The translations under genes and the position numbers were made by a program. 8,370 nt of DNA from the NCBI GenBank assembly GCA_944345045.1, contig CALVMI010000047.1, forward strand, positions 1 through 8,370, in the 5' to 3' direction. Positions 1-5,679 of this stretch are shown here, one piece after another. The stretch is from an uncultured Bacilli bacterium. Its GTDB lineage: Bacteria; Bacillota_I; Bacilli_A; RF39; UBA660. Below the pieces are notes generated by a model. That model ran no database searches and was not told the origin of the DNA. It worked only from the letters and a program-made list of their open reading frames with translations. Each line of letters starts with the position of its first letter. Within the stretch, counting starts at the first letter, position 1.

Positions 1-210
1 GTTAACTTTTATATTTTAAATAATCATGAAGAGGTTGTAAAATATTTCAGTATAAAACAAGCTAATAAAACTTCTCAAGTAGAAACTGCGACTATTTTAT
101 TAAACGATTCAAATTTAAAAAATGCGAGAATTATGATTCAATTAAGAACAGCAGGTACAAGTGCCCTAGAACTACATTTTCGTTTGTACCGAGTATATGT
201 AACCTACTAA
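1..210 (+). CDS. 3' end of an unrecognised protein gene (5' truncated by the window edge)
   Basis: An open frame runs from the first base to a TAA at 208-210 and gives the last 69 residues of a protein. I do not recognise the family. The fragment has no hydrophobic helix and no cysteine. Its last 30 residues alternate hydrophobic and polar residues (for example RIMIQLRTAG and the closing RLYRVYVTY), which suggests a beta-rich C-terminal domain; that is inference. The gene converges on rnjA, with only 15 bp between the two stop codons. The hairpin between them has a U-tract only on the minus strand, so this gene has no obvious terminator of its own and may read antisense into rnjA. The frame is supported by its length, its codon use similar to the neighbours, and a stop placed just before the terminator. 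Confidence 0.7.
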   Translation, partial: VNFYILNNHEEVVKYFSIKQANKTSQVETATILLNDSNLKNARIMIQLRTAGTSALELHFRLYRVYVTY

Positions 211-240
211 TAAAAAAGACAAAGCTTATTCGCTTTGTCT
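211..240 (-). terminator. Intrinsic terminator of rnjA, overlapping its coding end
   Basis: A perfect 9-bp stem (217-225 AGACAAAGC with 232-240 GCTTTGTCT) encloses a 6-nt loop. Read on the minus strand it is followed by a run of Us (A-tract 212-217 on the plus strand). The rnjA stop codon (226-228) lies in the loop, and the last four sense codons form the proximal arm. On the plus strand the hairpin is followed by aacttcc, so it should act mainly in the rnjA direction. Confidence 0.85.
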
Positions 241-1902
241 AACTTCCATAATAACCGGTAAAATCATTGGATGTCTTCCTGTTAAAGCACTAATATATGG
301 TGATAAATCTAAAATAATTTGATTTTTTAAATCTAAGTAACTGTAATTGTTATGAGACAAGGATTCTCGAACAATAGAAGTTACTTTTTTTTCGATTTTA
401 TCAATTAAATCAGCGTTCTCATTTACCATAACAAAACCTCTAGTTGTAACATTTGGTTTTAAAAGTAATTGCTTTGTTAATGGATTAACATTAATAATAG
501 CAAGCAAGATACCATCACGACTCATAAGTTTTCTCTCTTTAATAATTGAAGAGCCTACATCACCAATTCTTGAACCATCGACATACACGTCTCCTGCCTG
601 AATAGGAGCACCGCGTCTTACACCGTCATTTGTAAGTTCAATCACATCGCCATTTTTACAAATGAAAACATGATCACTTGGAATATCACAATCTACAGCC
701 AAAGATTTATGAGCCATAAGCATTCTATATTCACCATGCATTGGCATAAAATATTGAGGCTTTACAAGACGAAGCATCAATTTTAATTCTTCTTGTTTAG
801 CGTGTCCTGAAGTATGAATATCGCTAAACTCCTCATAAGTAAACACTTTTACACCTTTTAAATAAAGTTTATTAATAACACGATTGATACTTGCTGCATT
901 TCCAGGAATAGGTTTTGAAGAGAAAACAACTAAATCATCTGGTAAAAGAGAAATTTGTTTATGAACTCCGTTAGCAATTCTTGATAAAGCCGCTAAAGGT
1001 TCTCCCTGACTTCCTGTACACAAAATACATACTTCGTTTCTTTTTAAGGATTTTGCTTTATTTGCGTCAATAAAAATACTACGATCCTTAATAAGTCCAT
1101 TATCTAAAGCAATTTCAATACTTGTTTCCATACTTCTTCCGAAAGTAACAATTTGACGATTGTTTTTACGACAAGTCTCAACAATATGTTTAATTCGGTA
1201 AATATTTGAAGCAAAAGTCGCGATAATAACACGTCCATAATGTCTTGAAATAATATCATTTAATGTTTCATCAACTGAACTTTCTGATTTAGAAAAACCT
1301 TCAGATAAAGCATTAGTACTATCAGATAATAAGATCTTGACTCCCTCTGAACCAATTTTAGCAATTTTATGTAAATCAGCCATTGGCCCAATTGGGGTTA
1401 AGTCAAATTTAAAGTCCCCCGTTTCAAAAATGACACCTTGAGGCGTATGAATGACAACAGCGAAACTATCCGGAATGGAATGGGTTGTCGTTACAAAATC
1501 CACAGTAAAGTGTTTAAATTTTAAAACGGTATCTTTATTATAAGCTTCTAAGTTTTGATACTCTAAATGAGCATCTTCCAATTTGTTTTTGATTAAACTT
1601 ACGGCAATGCGTGGAGCATAAATAACTGGAATTTTCACATTTTGAAGTAAAAAAGTAATACCGCCAATATGATCCTCATGTCCATGAGTAATAATCAAAG
1701 CTTTAATATCACTTTCATGTTCTTTTAAGTAGGTAAAATCTTGTATCACATAATCAATACCCATAAGTTCATCTTCTGGAAACATAACTCCAGCGTCAAT
1801 AATTAAAAGTTCATGTTCGTGATGAATCACGTACATATTTTTTCCAACTTCACCAAGTCCACCTAAAGCAACGATAGACGTGATGTCTTTCTTATTTTGC
1901 AT
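226..1902 (-). CDS. rnjA: Ribonuclease J (RNase J1-type metallo-beta-lactamase/beta-CASP nuclease)
   Basis: RNase J combines endonuclease and 5'-3' exonuclease activity and is a central mRNA decay and rRNA maturation enzyme in Firmicutes, acting in the cytoplasm. The 558-residue protein is full length (B. subtilis RNase J1 is about 555). It begins with the family's ALGGLGEVGKN block (residues 12-22). The metal-binding motif HGHEDH is at 73-78, with further ligands at H141 (THSIPDS), D163 (TGDFKFD) and H389 (PMHGEYR). The beta-CASP region includes SDSTN (193-197), ATFASNI (228-234), the TGSQGEP turn (296-302) and HTSGHA (363-368). The C-terminal domain ends with the family's RHPMILPVIMEV. The start is fixed by gaaaggaga (plus-strand 1908-1916) 5 nt upstream. 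The gene is transcribed alone, from its own promoter to its own terminator. The sequence is much closer to J1 than I would expect for J2, but the paralogue call rests on memory of the family. Confidence 0.97.
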   Translation of the reverse strand: MQNKKDITSIVALGGLGEVGKNMYVIHHEHELLIIDAGVMFPEDELMGIDYVIQDFTYLKEHESDIKALIITHGHEDHIGGITFLLQNVKIPVIYAPRIAVSLIKNKLEDAHLEYQNLEAYNKDTVLKFKHFTVDFVTTTHSIPDSFAVVIHTPQGVIFETGDFKFDLTPIGPMADLHKIAKIGSEGVKILLSDSTNALSEGFSKSESSVDETLNDIISRHYGRVIIATFASNIYRIKHIVETCRKNNRQIVTFGRSMETSIEIALDNGLIKDRSIFIDANKAKSLKRNEVCILCTGSQGEPLAALSRIANGVHKQISLLPDDLVVFSSKPIPGNAASINRVINKLYLKGVKVFTYEEFSDIHTSGHAKQEELKLMLRLVKPQYFMPMHGEYRMLMAHKSLAVDCDIPSDHVFICKNGDVIELTNDGVRRGAPIQAGDVYVDGSRIGDVGSSIIKERKLMSRDGILLAIINVNPLTKQLLLKPNVTTRGFVMVNENADLIDKIEKKVTSIVRESLSHNNYSYLDLKNQIILDLSPYISALTGRHPMILPVIMEVRQSE

Positions 1903-1952
1903 GTAAATCTCCTTTCAAAAATAAAAAAAAGAAAAGTTGTTTCGCTTCTAAA

Positions 1953-1981
1953 ATTATAGCGCAAAAAATTGTAATTGTCCA
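1953..1981 (-). promoter_or_regulatory. Sigma-A-type promoter of rnjA
   Basis: Read on the minus strand: -35 TGGACA (plus 1976-1981, 5/6 to consensus), a 17-bp spacer, and -10 TATAAT (plus 1953-1958, 6/6). Transcription would start near 1946, giving a leader of about 45 nt. The spacer also contains the -35 of the oppositely oriented pilin-operon promoter. Confidence 0.85.
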
Positions 1982-1997
1982 GTTTTAATGATATACT
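1969..1997 (+). promoter_or_regulatory. Extended -10 promoter of the pilin-ftsY-ylxM-ffh operon
   Basis: The -10 is TATACT (1992-1997), preceded by TGA at 1989-1991, which makes it an extended -10 (TGnTATACT). A weak -35, TTGTAA (1969-1974), lies 17 bp upstream. The predicted start near 2004 leaves a leader of only about 13 nt, which includes the GGTGA SD at 2008-2012. The element overlaps the rnjA promoter on the other strand. Confidence 0.7.
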
Positions 1998-2016
1998 TTA
2001 GGTAGGCGGTGAGAAA

Positions 2017-2412
2017 ATGAAACGAGGTTTCACATTAATTGAATTAATCACAGTTATAGCAATTTTAGGAGTTTTAATGATTATGGCTGGCACAGCAGTT
2101 TTTAAAGTAATTGATGATTCAAGAAAGTCTTTATTAGAAGAACAAGTAAAAGGATTAGGAGATGCAGCTATTTCTTATGTTCTTTCAAAGGGAACGTATT
2201 TAGTAAACTGTGCATCTGATTTTGATCCGGCCAATCCTACAGATAGAAACTGTTATACTACAGTGTCTGTAAATGAATTGGTAACTTCACATTTCTTTGA
2301 AAATAACCATAATTTATGTGATCTAAATCGTGAAATTGTTGTTTACCAAATGGAAGTAGGAACTTCTGGCGAATTACATAGCTATGTTCCAGATAACACA
2401 TGCAGCTATTAA
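2017..2412 (+). CDS. Type IV pilin-like / pseudopilin protein with class III signal peptide
   Basis: The 131-residue protein opens with a classic prepilin leader, MKRG|FTLIEL. A short basic leader ends in Gly4, cleavage would fall before Phe5, and Glu9 is the mature E5. A hydrophobic helix spans about residues 10-29, followed by an amphipathic helix (30-58). This is the ComGC/GspG-type architecture: a prepilin peptidase (not in this window) would remove the leader and the subunit would assemble into a short pilus or pseudopilus across the envelope. The C-terminal head has four cysteines (65, 79, 101, 129), enough for two disulfides. It is the first gene of an operon; ftsY starts 13 nt after its stop. 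The SD is GGTGA at 2008-2012, 4 nt from the ATG. No assembly ATPase or platform protein is nearby, so whether it belongs to a competence pilus or another fibre cannot be told. Confidence 0.85.
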   Translation: MKRGFTLIELITVIAILGVLMIMAGTAVFKVIDDSRKSLLEEQVKGLGDAAISYVLSKGTYLVNCASDFDPANPTDRNCYTTVSVNELVTSHFFENNHNLCDLNREIVVYQMEVGTSGELHSYVPDNTCSY

Positions 2413-2420
2413 AAGGAGGA
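2411..2420 (+). promoter_or_regulatory. Strong Shine-Dalgarno that sets the ftsY start
   Basis: AAGGAGG within aaaaggagga lies 6 nt before the ATG at 2426 and overlaps the pilin stop codon. The upstream in-frame ATG at 2384 lies inside the pilin gene, has no SD, and would add 14 residues absent from the FtsY family, so 2426 is taken as the start. Confidence 0.9.
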
Positions 2421-2425
2421 TTATT

Positions 2426-3412
2426 ATGGGTTTGTTTGATAAATTAAAAAATTTAGTTAGTAAAAAAGAAAAAACAGAAACAAAAGAGACATTAGAAACA
2501 TATGAAAAAGGCTTAGAAAAAACAAGAGATGAATTTGTATCGAAATTAAGTTTATTAGGAATAAAATATACCAAAGTAAGTGAAGAGTATTTTGAAGAAC
2601 TTGAAAACATTTTAATCATGGCCGATATTGGTGTTAATACAGTTTTTAAATTTATGGATGCCATTCGAGATCGTGTCAAGAAAGAACACATTACTGATAC
2701 AAAATATTTACAAGAAGTCATTGTCGATGAATTATTTATTTTATATGTAAATAATGAATCTTTATCTGATAAAATTACCATGGCGGATGATGGACCAACC
2801 GTAATTTTAATGGTCGGAGTAAATGGTGTTGGAAAAACAACAACAATTGCTAAGTTAGCTTACAAATATAAACAAGAAGGAAAAAAAGTCATGATGATTG
2901 CCGCAGATACCTTTAGAGCTGGTGCTGTTGCTCAATTAGAAGAATGGGCTACAAAAACAGATTCCTTATTTTTTGGAAGTGAAAATAAAGATCCTTCAGG
3001 AGTGATTTTTGATGGTCTTGAAATAGCTAAAAAGGAAAATGTAGATATCGTTTTCATTGATACAGCTGGAAGATTACAAAATAAAGTAAATTTAATGAAA
3101 GAATTAGAAAAAATGAATAAAGTTATTGGTCGAATCATTCCCGGTGCTCCTCATGAAACATTACTAGTTATTGATGCAACAACTGGCCAAAATGGTATAA
3201 TTCAAGCTGAAAGCTTTAAGGAAATTACAAATATTACAGGCATTGTCCTAACAAAACTAGATGGTACTGCTAAAGGTGGAATCGTTTTAGCTATTAAAGA
3301 AAGTGTTGGAATACCAGTAAAATTTATTGGCTTAGGTGAAAAAATGACAGATTTACAAGTATTTGATATTGAATCATACATCTATGGCTTGTTTAAGGAT
3401 ATGATGAATTAA
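2426..3412 (+). CDS. ftsY: Signal recognition particle receptor FtsY
   Basis: FtsY is the membrane-associated SRP GTPase that receives ribosome-nascent-chain complexes from Ffh and passes them to the Sec translocon. From the ATG at 2426 the protein has 328 residues, the usual length for a Firmicute FtsY with a very short acidic A region. The N-terminus MGLFDKLKNL is the conserved amphipathic lipid-binding helix. The N domain covers about residues 25-110. The G domain carries G1 GVNGVGKT (131-138), DTFRAGA (161-167, insertion box), DTAGR (212-216) and TKLDG (276-280), and ends in the FtsY-type GLGEKMTDLQVF (302-313). DTFRAGA and the DLQVF ending separate it from Ffh, which has DIYRPAA. The stop TAA shares its last base with the ylxM ATG (TAATG), so the two are translationally coupled. 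In B. subtilis smc precedes ftsY; here a pilin gene does. Confidence 0.97.
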   Translation: MGLFDKLKNLVSKKEKTETKETLETYEKGLEKTRDEFVSKLSLLGIKYTKVSEEYFEELENILIMADIGVNTVFKFMDAIRDRVKKEHITDTKYLQEVIVDELFILYVNNESLSDKITMADDGPTVILMVGVNGVGKTTTIAKLAYKYKQEGKKVMMIAADTFRAGAVAQLEEWATKTDSLFFGSENKDPSGVIFDGLEIAKKENVDIVFIDTAGRLQNKVNLMKELEKMNKVIGRIIPGAPHETLLVIDATTGQNGIIQAESFKEITNITGIVLTKLDGTAKGGIVLAIKESVGIPVKFIGLGEKMTDLQVFDIESYIYGLFKDMMN

Positions 3413-3708
3413 TGGACAAAGTACTTTATTTTAATTCTTTGTTTTCTATCTATCGTGATTTATTAACAAAAAAAGAACAAAATATCTTTTCTTTGTACTA
3501 TGAAGAAAATATGTCTTTAAGTGAAATTGCTTTAGAATTAGATATTTCTAGAAGTGCTGTAGGAAACACGATTAAAATTGTTGAACAAAAACTAGAAAAT
3601 TATGAGCAAAAATTGAAGTTAAATGAGAAAAATATTTTATTAAAGGAAACCCTAAACGAACCAATTAATACAACTTTAAAAGAAAAGATTGAAAAGAGTT
3701 TAGAATAA
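3412..3708 (+). CDS. ylxM: YlxM/p13-like SRP-associated helix-turn-helix protein
   Basis: This 98-residue protein matches the YlxM family, whose gene sits between ftsY and ffh in many Firmicutes. The family has a sigma-70 region-4-like helix-turn-helix fold. In Streptococcus mutans, YlxM is reported to bind SRP components and modulate their GTPase activity. The HTH spans about residues 18-62: LTKKEQNIFSLYY, then SLSEIALELDISRSAV, then a long helix ending LENYEQKL. The tail (63-98) is charged and probably helical. There is no separate SD spacer because the ATG overlaps the ftsY stop by one base. Its stop is 18 nt before ffh. The assignment rests on both sequence and position; an accessory SRP role is more likely than transcription-factor activity. 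Confidence 0.93.
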   Translation: MDKVLYFNSLFSIYRDLLTKKEQNIFSLYYEENMSLSEIALELDISRSAVGNTIKIVEQKLENYEQKLKLNEKNILLKETLNEPINTTLKEKIEKSLE

Positions 3709-3726
3709 AAGAAAGGAAGAATTACA

Positions 3727-5034
3727 ATGTTTGAATATATGGGAGACAGATTAAGTAAAGCAATTAAAAATATTCGTGGCATGGGAAAAATTACCGAAGA
3801 AAATATCAATGATGCGATGCGCGAAATTCGGATGGCTTTACTTGAAGCAGACGTAAACTATCAAGTTGTCAAAGAATTCGTAAATAATGTAAAAGAAAAA
3901 GCTTTAGGATTAGATGTTGGCAAAAACTTAAAACCCGATGAATTATTTATTAAACTTGTTAAAGATGAATTAATTTCTTTATTAGGAAGTGATGTTGTCG
4001 AACTAGAAACAAAGAAAAATCCAACTATTTTAATGCTCGTTGGTTTACAAGGTTCAGGTAAAACAACAACTGCTGGTAAATTAGCGAATTATCTAAGAAA
4101 AAAGGAAGGAAAACATCCTTTACTTGTTGCATGTGATATTTATCGACCTGCAGCTATCGATCAATTAAAAGATATTGGTAAAAGTTTAAATATACCTGTA
4201 TTTGAAGAAGGAAAAAAAGAAGCGGTTTCGATTGTTAAAGATGCTTTAGAATACGCCAAAGAAAACAAAAATGATTACATTATTATTGATACAGCAGGAC
4301 GTTTACATATTGATGAAACATTAATGCAAGAATTAAAAGACATTGAAAATTTCGCTCACCCTCATGAAATTTTGCTGGTTATTGATGCTATGATGGGACA
4401 AGATGCGATTCATGTTATTGAAGGATTTAACGAAGCTCTAAATCTAACCGGATGTAGCTTAACAAAATTAGATGGAAATACCAAAGGTGGTGTAGCTCTA
4501 TCTGTAAGACATTTGACTAATGTCCCAATCAAATTTGTTGGTGATTCTGAAAAACTTGATGGCTTATCTATGTTTTATCCAGAAAGAATGGCTGAACGTA
4601 TTTTAGATATGGGCGACATCATGGGAATTGCTGAAAAAGTAGAAGACATTATTTCTGAAGAAGAAGCTAAAGATCAAGTGAAAAAAATGCAATCAGGAAA
4701 ATATGACTTAGAAGATTTTTTGCAAAATTTAAAACAAATCAAAAAACTAGGCCCTTTAGAAAATATTATCAAAATGCTTCCCCAAGCAAGAAAAATGGGA
4801 TTAAACAACGTTCAAATAGATCCAAAACAAATGGCTCATGTCGAAGCAATTATTCAGTCAATGACTCCTTATGAAAGAAGGCATCCAGAAGTAAAAAAAA
4901 AAAAAAGAAAACAGAGAATTGCTAAAGGATCAGGAAGAAGTGTTGAAGAAGTAAATCGTCTATTAAATCAATTTGAACAAATGAAAAAAATGATGAAAAT
5001 GATGCAAAACGGAAATATGAAAATGCCTTTTTAA
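3727..5034 (+). CDS. ffh: Signal recognition particle protein Ffh (SRP54)
   Basis: Ffh binds 4.5S/6S SRP RNA and emerging signal sequences, and docks with FtsY. The 435-residue protein is close to the usual length (about 446 in B. subtilis). The N domain is residues 1-95. The G domain has GLQGSGKTT (106-114), DIYRPAA (137-143), DTAGR (188-192) and TKLDG (246-250). A methionine-rich M domain runs from about 300. It contains the RNA-binding helices around MTPYERRHPE (379-388) and the RIAKGSGRS motif (397-405), and ends in a run with many methionines (419-433). The start is set by AAAGGA at 3712-3717, 9 nt upstream. An uninterrupted run of 14 A (4893-4906) encodes Lys391-Lys394 just before the RNA-binding motif. 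The alignment with the family is in frame through it, so the gene is intact as read. It is the last gene of the operon. Confidence 0.98.
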   Translation: MFEYMGDRLSKAIKNIRGMGKITEENINDAMREIRMALLEADVNYQVVKEFVNNVKEKALGLDVGKNLKPDELFIKLVKDELISLLGSDVVELETKKNPTILMLVGLQGSGKTTTAGKLANYLRKKEGKHPLLVACDIYRPAAIDQLKDIGKSLNIPVFEEGKKEAVSIVKDALEYAKENKNDYIIIDTAGRLHIDETLMQELKDIENFAHPHEILLVIDAMMGQDAIHVIEGFNEALNLTGCSLTKLDGNTKGGVALSVRHLTNVPIKFVGDSEKLDGLSMFYPERMAERILDMGDIMGIAEKVEDIISEEEAKDQVKKMQSGKYDLEDFLQNLKQIKKLGPLENIIKMLPQARKMGLNNVQIDPKQMAHVEAIIQSMTPYERRHPEVKKKKRKQRIAKGSGRSVEEVNRLLNQFEQMKKMMKMMQNGNMKMPF

Positions 5035-5036
5035 TC

Positions 5037-5063
5037 AAAAAGCCTAAACAGAGGCTTTTTTTT
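5037..5063 (+). terminator. Intrinsic terminator of the SRP operon
   Basis: A 9-bp stem, AAAAAGCCT (5037-5045) with AGGCTTTTT (5052-5060), encloses a 6-nt loop and runs into eight Ts (5056-5063), starting 3 nt after the ffh stop. Flanking As and Ts give it partly bidirectional character, but no minus-strand gene ends here. Confidence 0.9.
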
Positions 5064-5074
5064 GTCATAACCTA
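5047..5074 (+). promoter_or_regulatory. Possible sporulation-type (sigma-K/sigma-E-like) promoter of the CotD-like gene
   Basis: CATAACCTA at 5066-5074 matches the CATAnnnTA form of the -10 of mother-cell sigma factors. An aACa (AC at 5048-5049) lies 16 bp upstream, as in sigma-K promoters. Transcription would start near 5080, just before the SD. An alternative vegetative -10, TACTAT (5073-5078), has no recognisable -35. The motif is short, so this is tentative; B. subtilis cotD is known to be sigma-K dependent. Confidence 0.35.
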
Positions 5075-5097
5075 CTATAGAAAGGAATGACGTGTTT

Positions 5098-5406
5098 ATG
5101 TTAAAGAATAAGGAATGTGAAAGAGATAGTTTTCAAATGAACTATCAAAGTGCTTCTGGAAGTTGTGACACAGCAAACTGTATGCCACCTTGTCCACCAC
5201 CTTGTGATTGCATGTGCCCACCAGTATGTGAATGTCCTCAAAATCAAGTATGTCATCGTGTAATTAACTATACTGTGCCACACATTATGCCATATCATAC
5301 AACTGTAGTAAATCATCATGTTTATAATCATACTTATACACCAGTTTATAGTTATTCAGAAGTAGATGAGGTAGAAAATATTTATCAAAATCGTTGTTGC
5401 AAATAA
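5098..5406 (+). CDS. cotD: CotD-family spore coat protein, Cys/Pro/His-rich
   Basis: The 102-residue protein has two parts. Residues 23-52 are a cysteine/proline-rich block (nine Cys, in patterns such as CPPPCDCMC). Residues 53-80 are His/Tyr-rich, with VPHIMPYHTTVVNHHVYNH, closely resembling the core of B. subtilis inner coat protein CotD (a VPHI...HTT.VNH..F.H pattern). A terminal CCK brings the total to 12 cysteines. There is no signal peptide or membrane segment, as expected for a coat protein made in the mother cell. Cross-linking through disulfides or metal binding is inference. AAAGGA (5081-5086) could serve either the ATG at 5098 (11 nt away) or an in-frame GTG at 5092 (5 nt away, two more residues); I prefer the ATG. 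The gene is monocistronic, with a terminator on each side. No other sporulation gene is visible in the window. Confidence 0.75.
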   Translation: MLKNKECERDSFQMNYQSASGSCDTANCMPPCPPPCDCMCPPVCECPQNQVCHRVINYTVPHIMPYHTTVVNHHVYNHTYTPVYSYSEVDEVENIYQNRCCK

Positions 5407-5647
5407 AATTAATAAAAGTTTTACTTAACCTGATTTAATCACTTCAAAATAAACTAAAAACAGGAAAATTTGATGTGAATTTAAAAAGTAGACAAAAAAG
5501 GTCTACTTTTTTTGAAAAAATCAAATAAAAAAGAAAAAAGTTTTAAAACATCATACAAAATAAAAGAAGACTAGAATAAAAGCTATTTCTAAAAAAGAAA
5601 ATTGAGTTTTTTTTTCGACAATTCTTGTATTTTTGCTTTGTTTTAGG
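5407..5647. other. AT-rich gap between cotD and the ftsA -10 box
   Basis: The 273-bp stretch between the cotD stop and the ftsA start holds the cotD terminator (5483-5513) and the ftsA promoter (5625-5653). In the remaining sequence I see A- and T-runs but no reading frame with an SD, no convincing hairpin and no riboswitch-like structure. Confidence 0.6.
5483..5513 (+). terminator. Intrinsic terminator of the CotD-like gene
   Basis: An 11-bp perfect stem, AAAAAGTAGAC (5483-5493) with GTCTACTTTTT (5501-5511), encloses a 7-nt loop and ends in seven Ts (5507-5513). It lies 76 nt after the stop codon, leaving an unusually long 3' untranslated segment for this compact window. Confidence 0.9.
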
Positions 5648-5653
5648 TATAAT
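5625..5653 (+). promoter_or_regulatory. Sigma-A-type promoter of ftsAZ
   Basis: The -10 is a perfect TATAAT (5648-5653). A partial -35, TTGTAT (5625-5630, TTG retained), lies 17 bp upstream. A start near 5660 gives a leader of about 20 nt holding the AGGTGA SD (5668-5673). Confidence 0.75.
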
Positions 5654-5679
5654 GGTTTTTAGAAGATAGGTGAAGGGAT

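Noticed and set aside
2384..2425. Upstream in-frame ATG extending FtsY by 14 residues
   Set aside because: It lies inside the pilin coding region, lacks an SD, and adds residues not seen in FtsY; the ATG at 2426 has a near-perfect SD and the conserved MGLFDKL start.
2374..2781. Minus-strand open frame of 135 codons opposite the pilin/ftsY junction
   Set aside because: It is antisense to well-supported genes, lacks an SD and promoter, and its low-complexity Ser/Phe/Ile-rich translation is typical of the complement of AT-rich coding DNA.
5101..5331. Minus-strand open frame opposite the CotD-like gene
   Set aside because: The Trp- and Thr-rich translation is the mirror of the Cys/Pro/His repeats on the plus strand; it has no SD and contrasts with the near absence of Trp in real genes here.
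5574..5619. Possible second hairpin or small RNA before the ftsA promoter
   Set aside because: Only AAAA/TTTT-type pairing could be found around ttgag; there are no G-C-containing arms long enough to support a structure.
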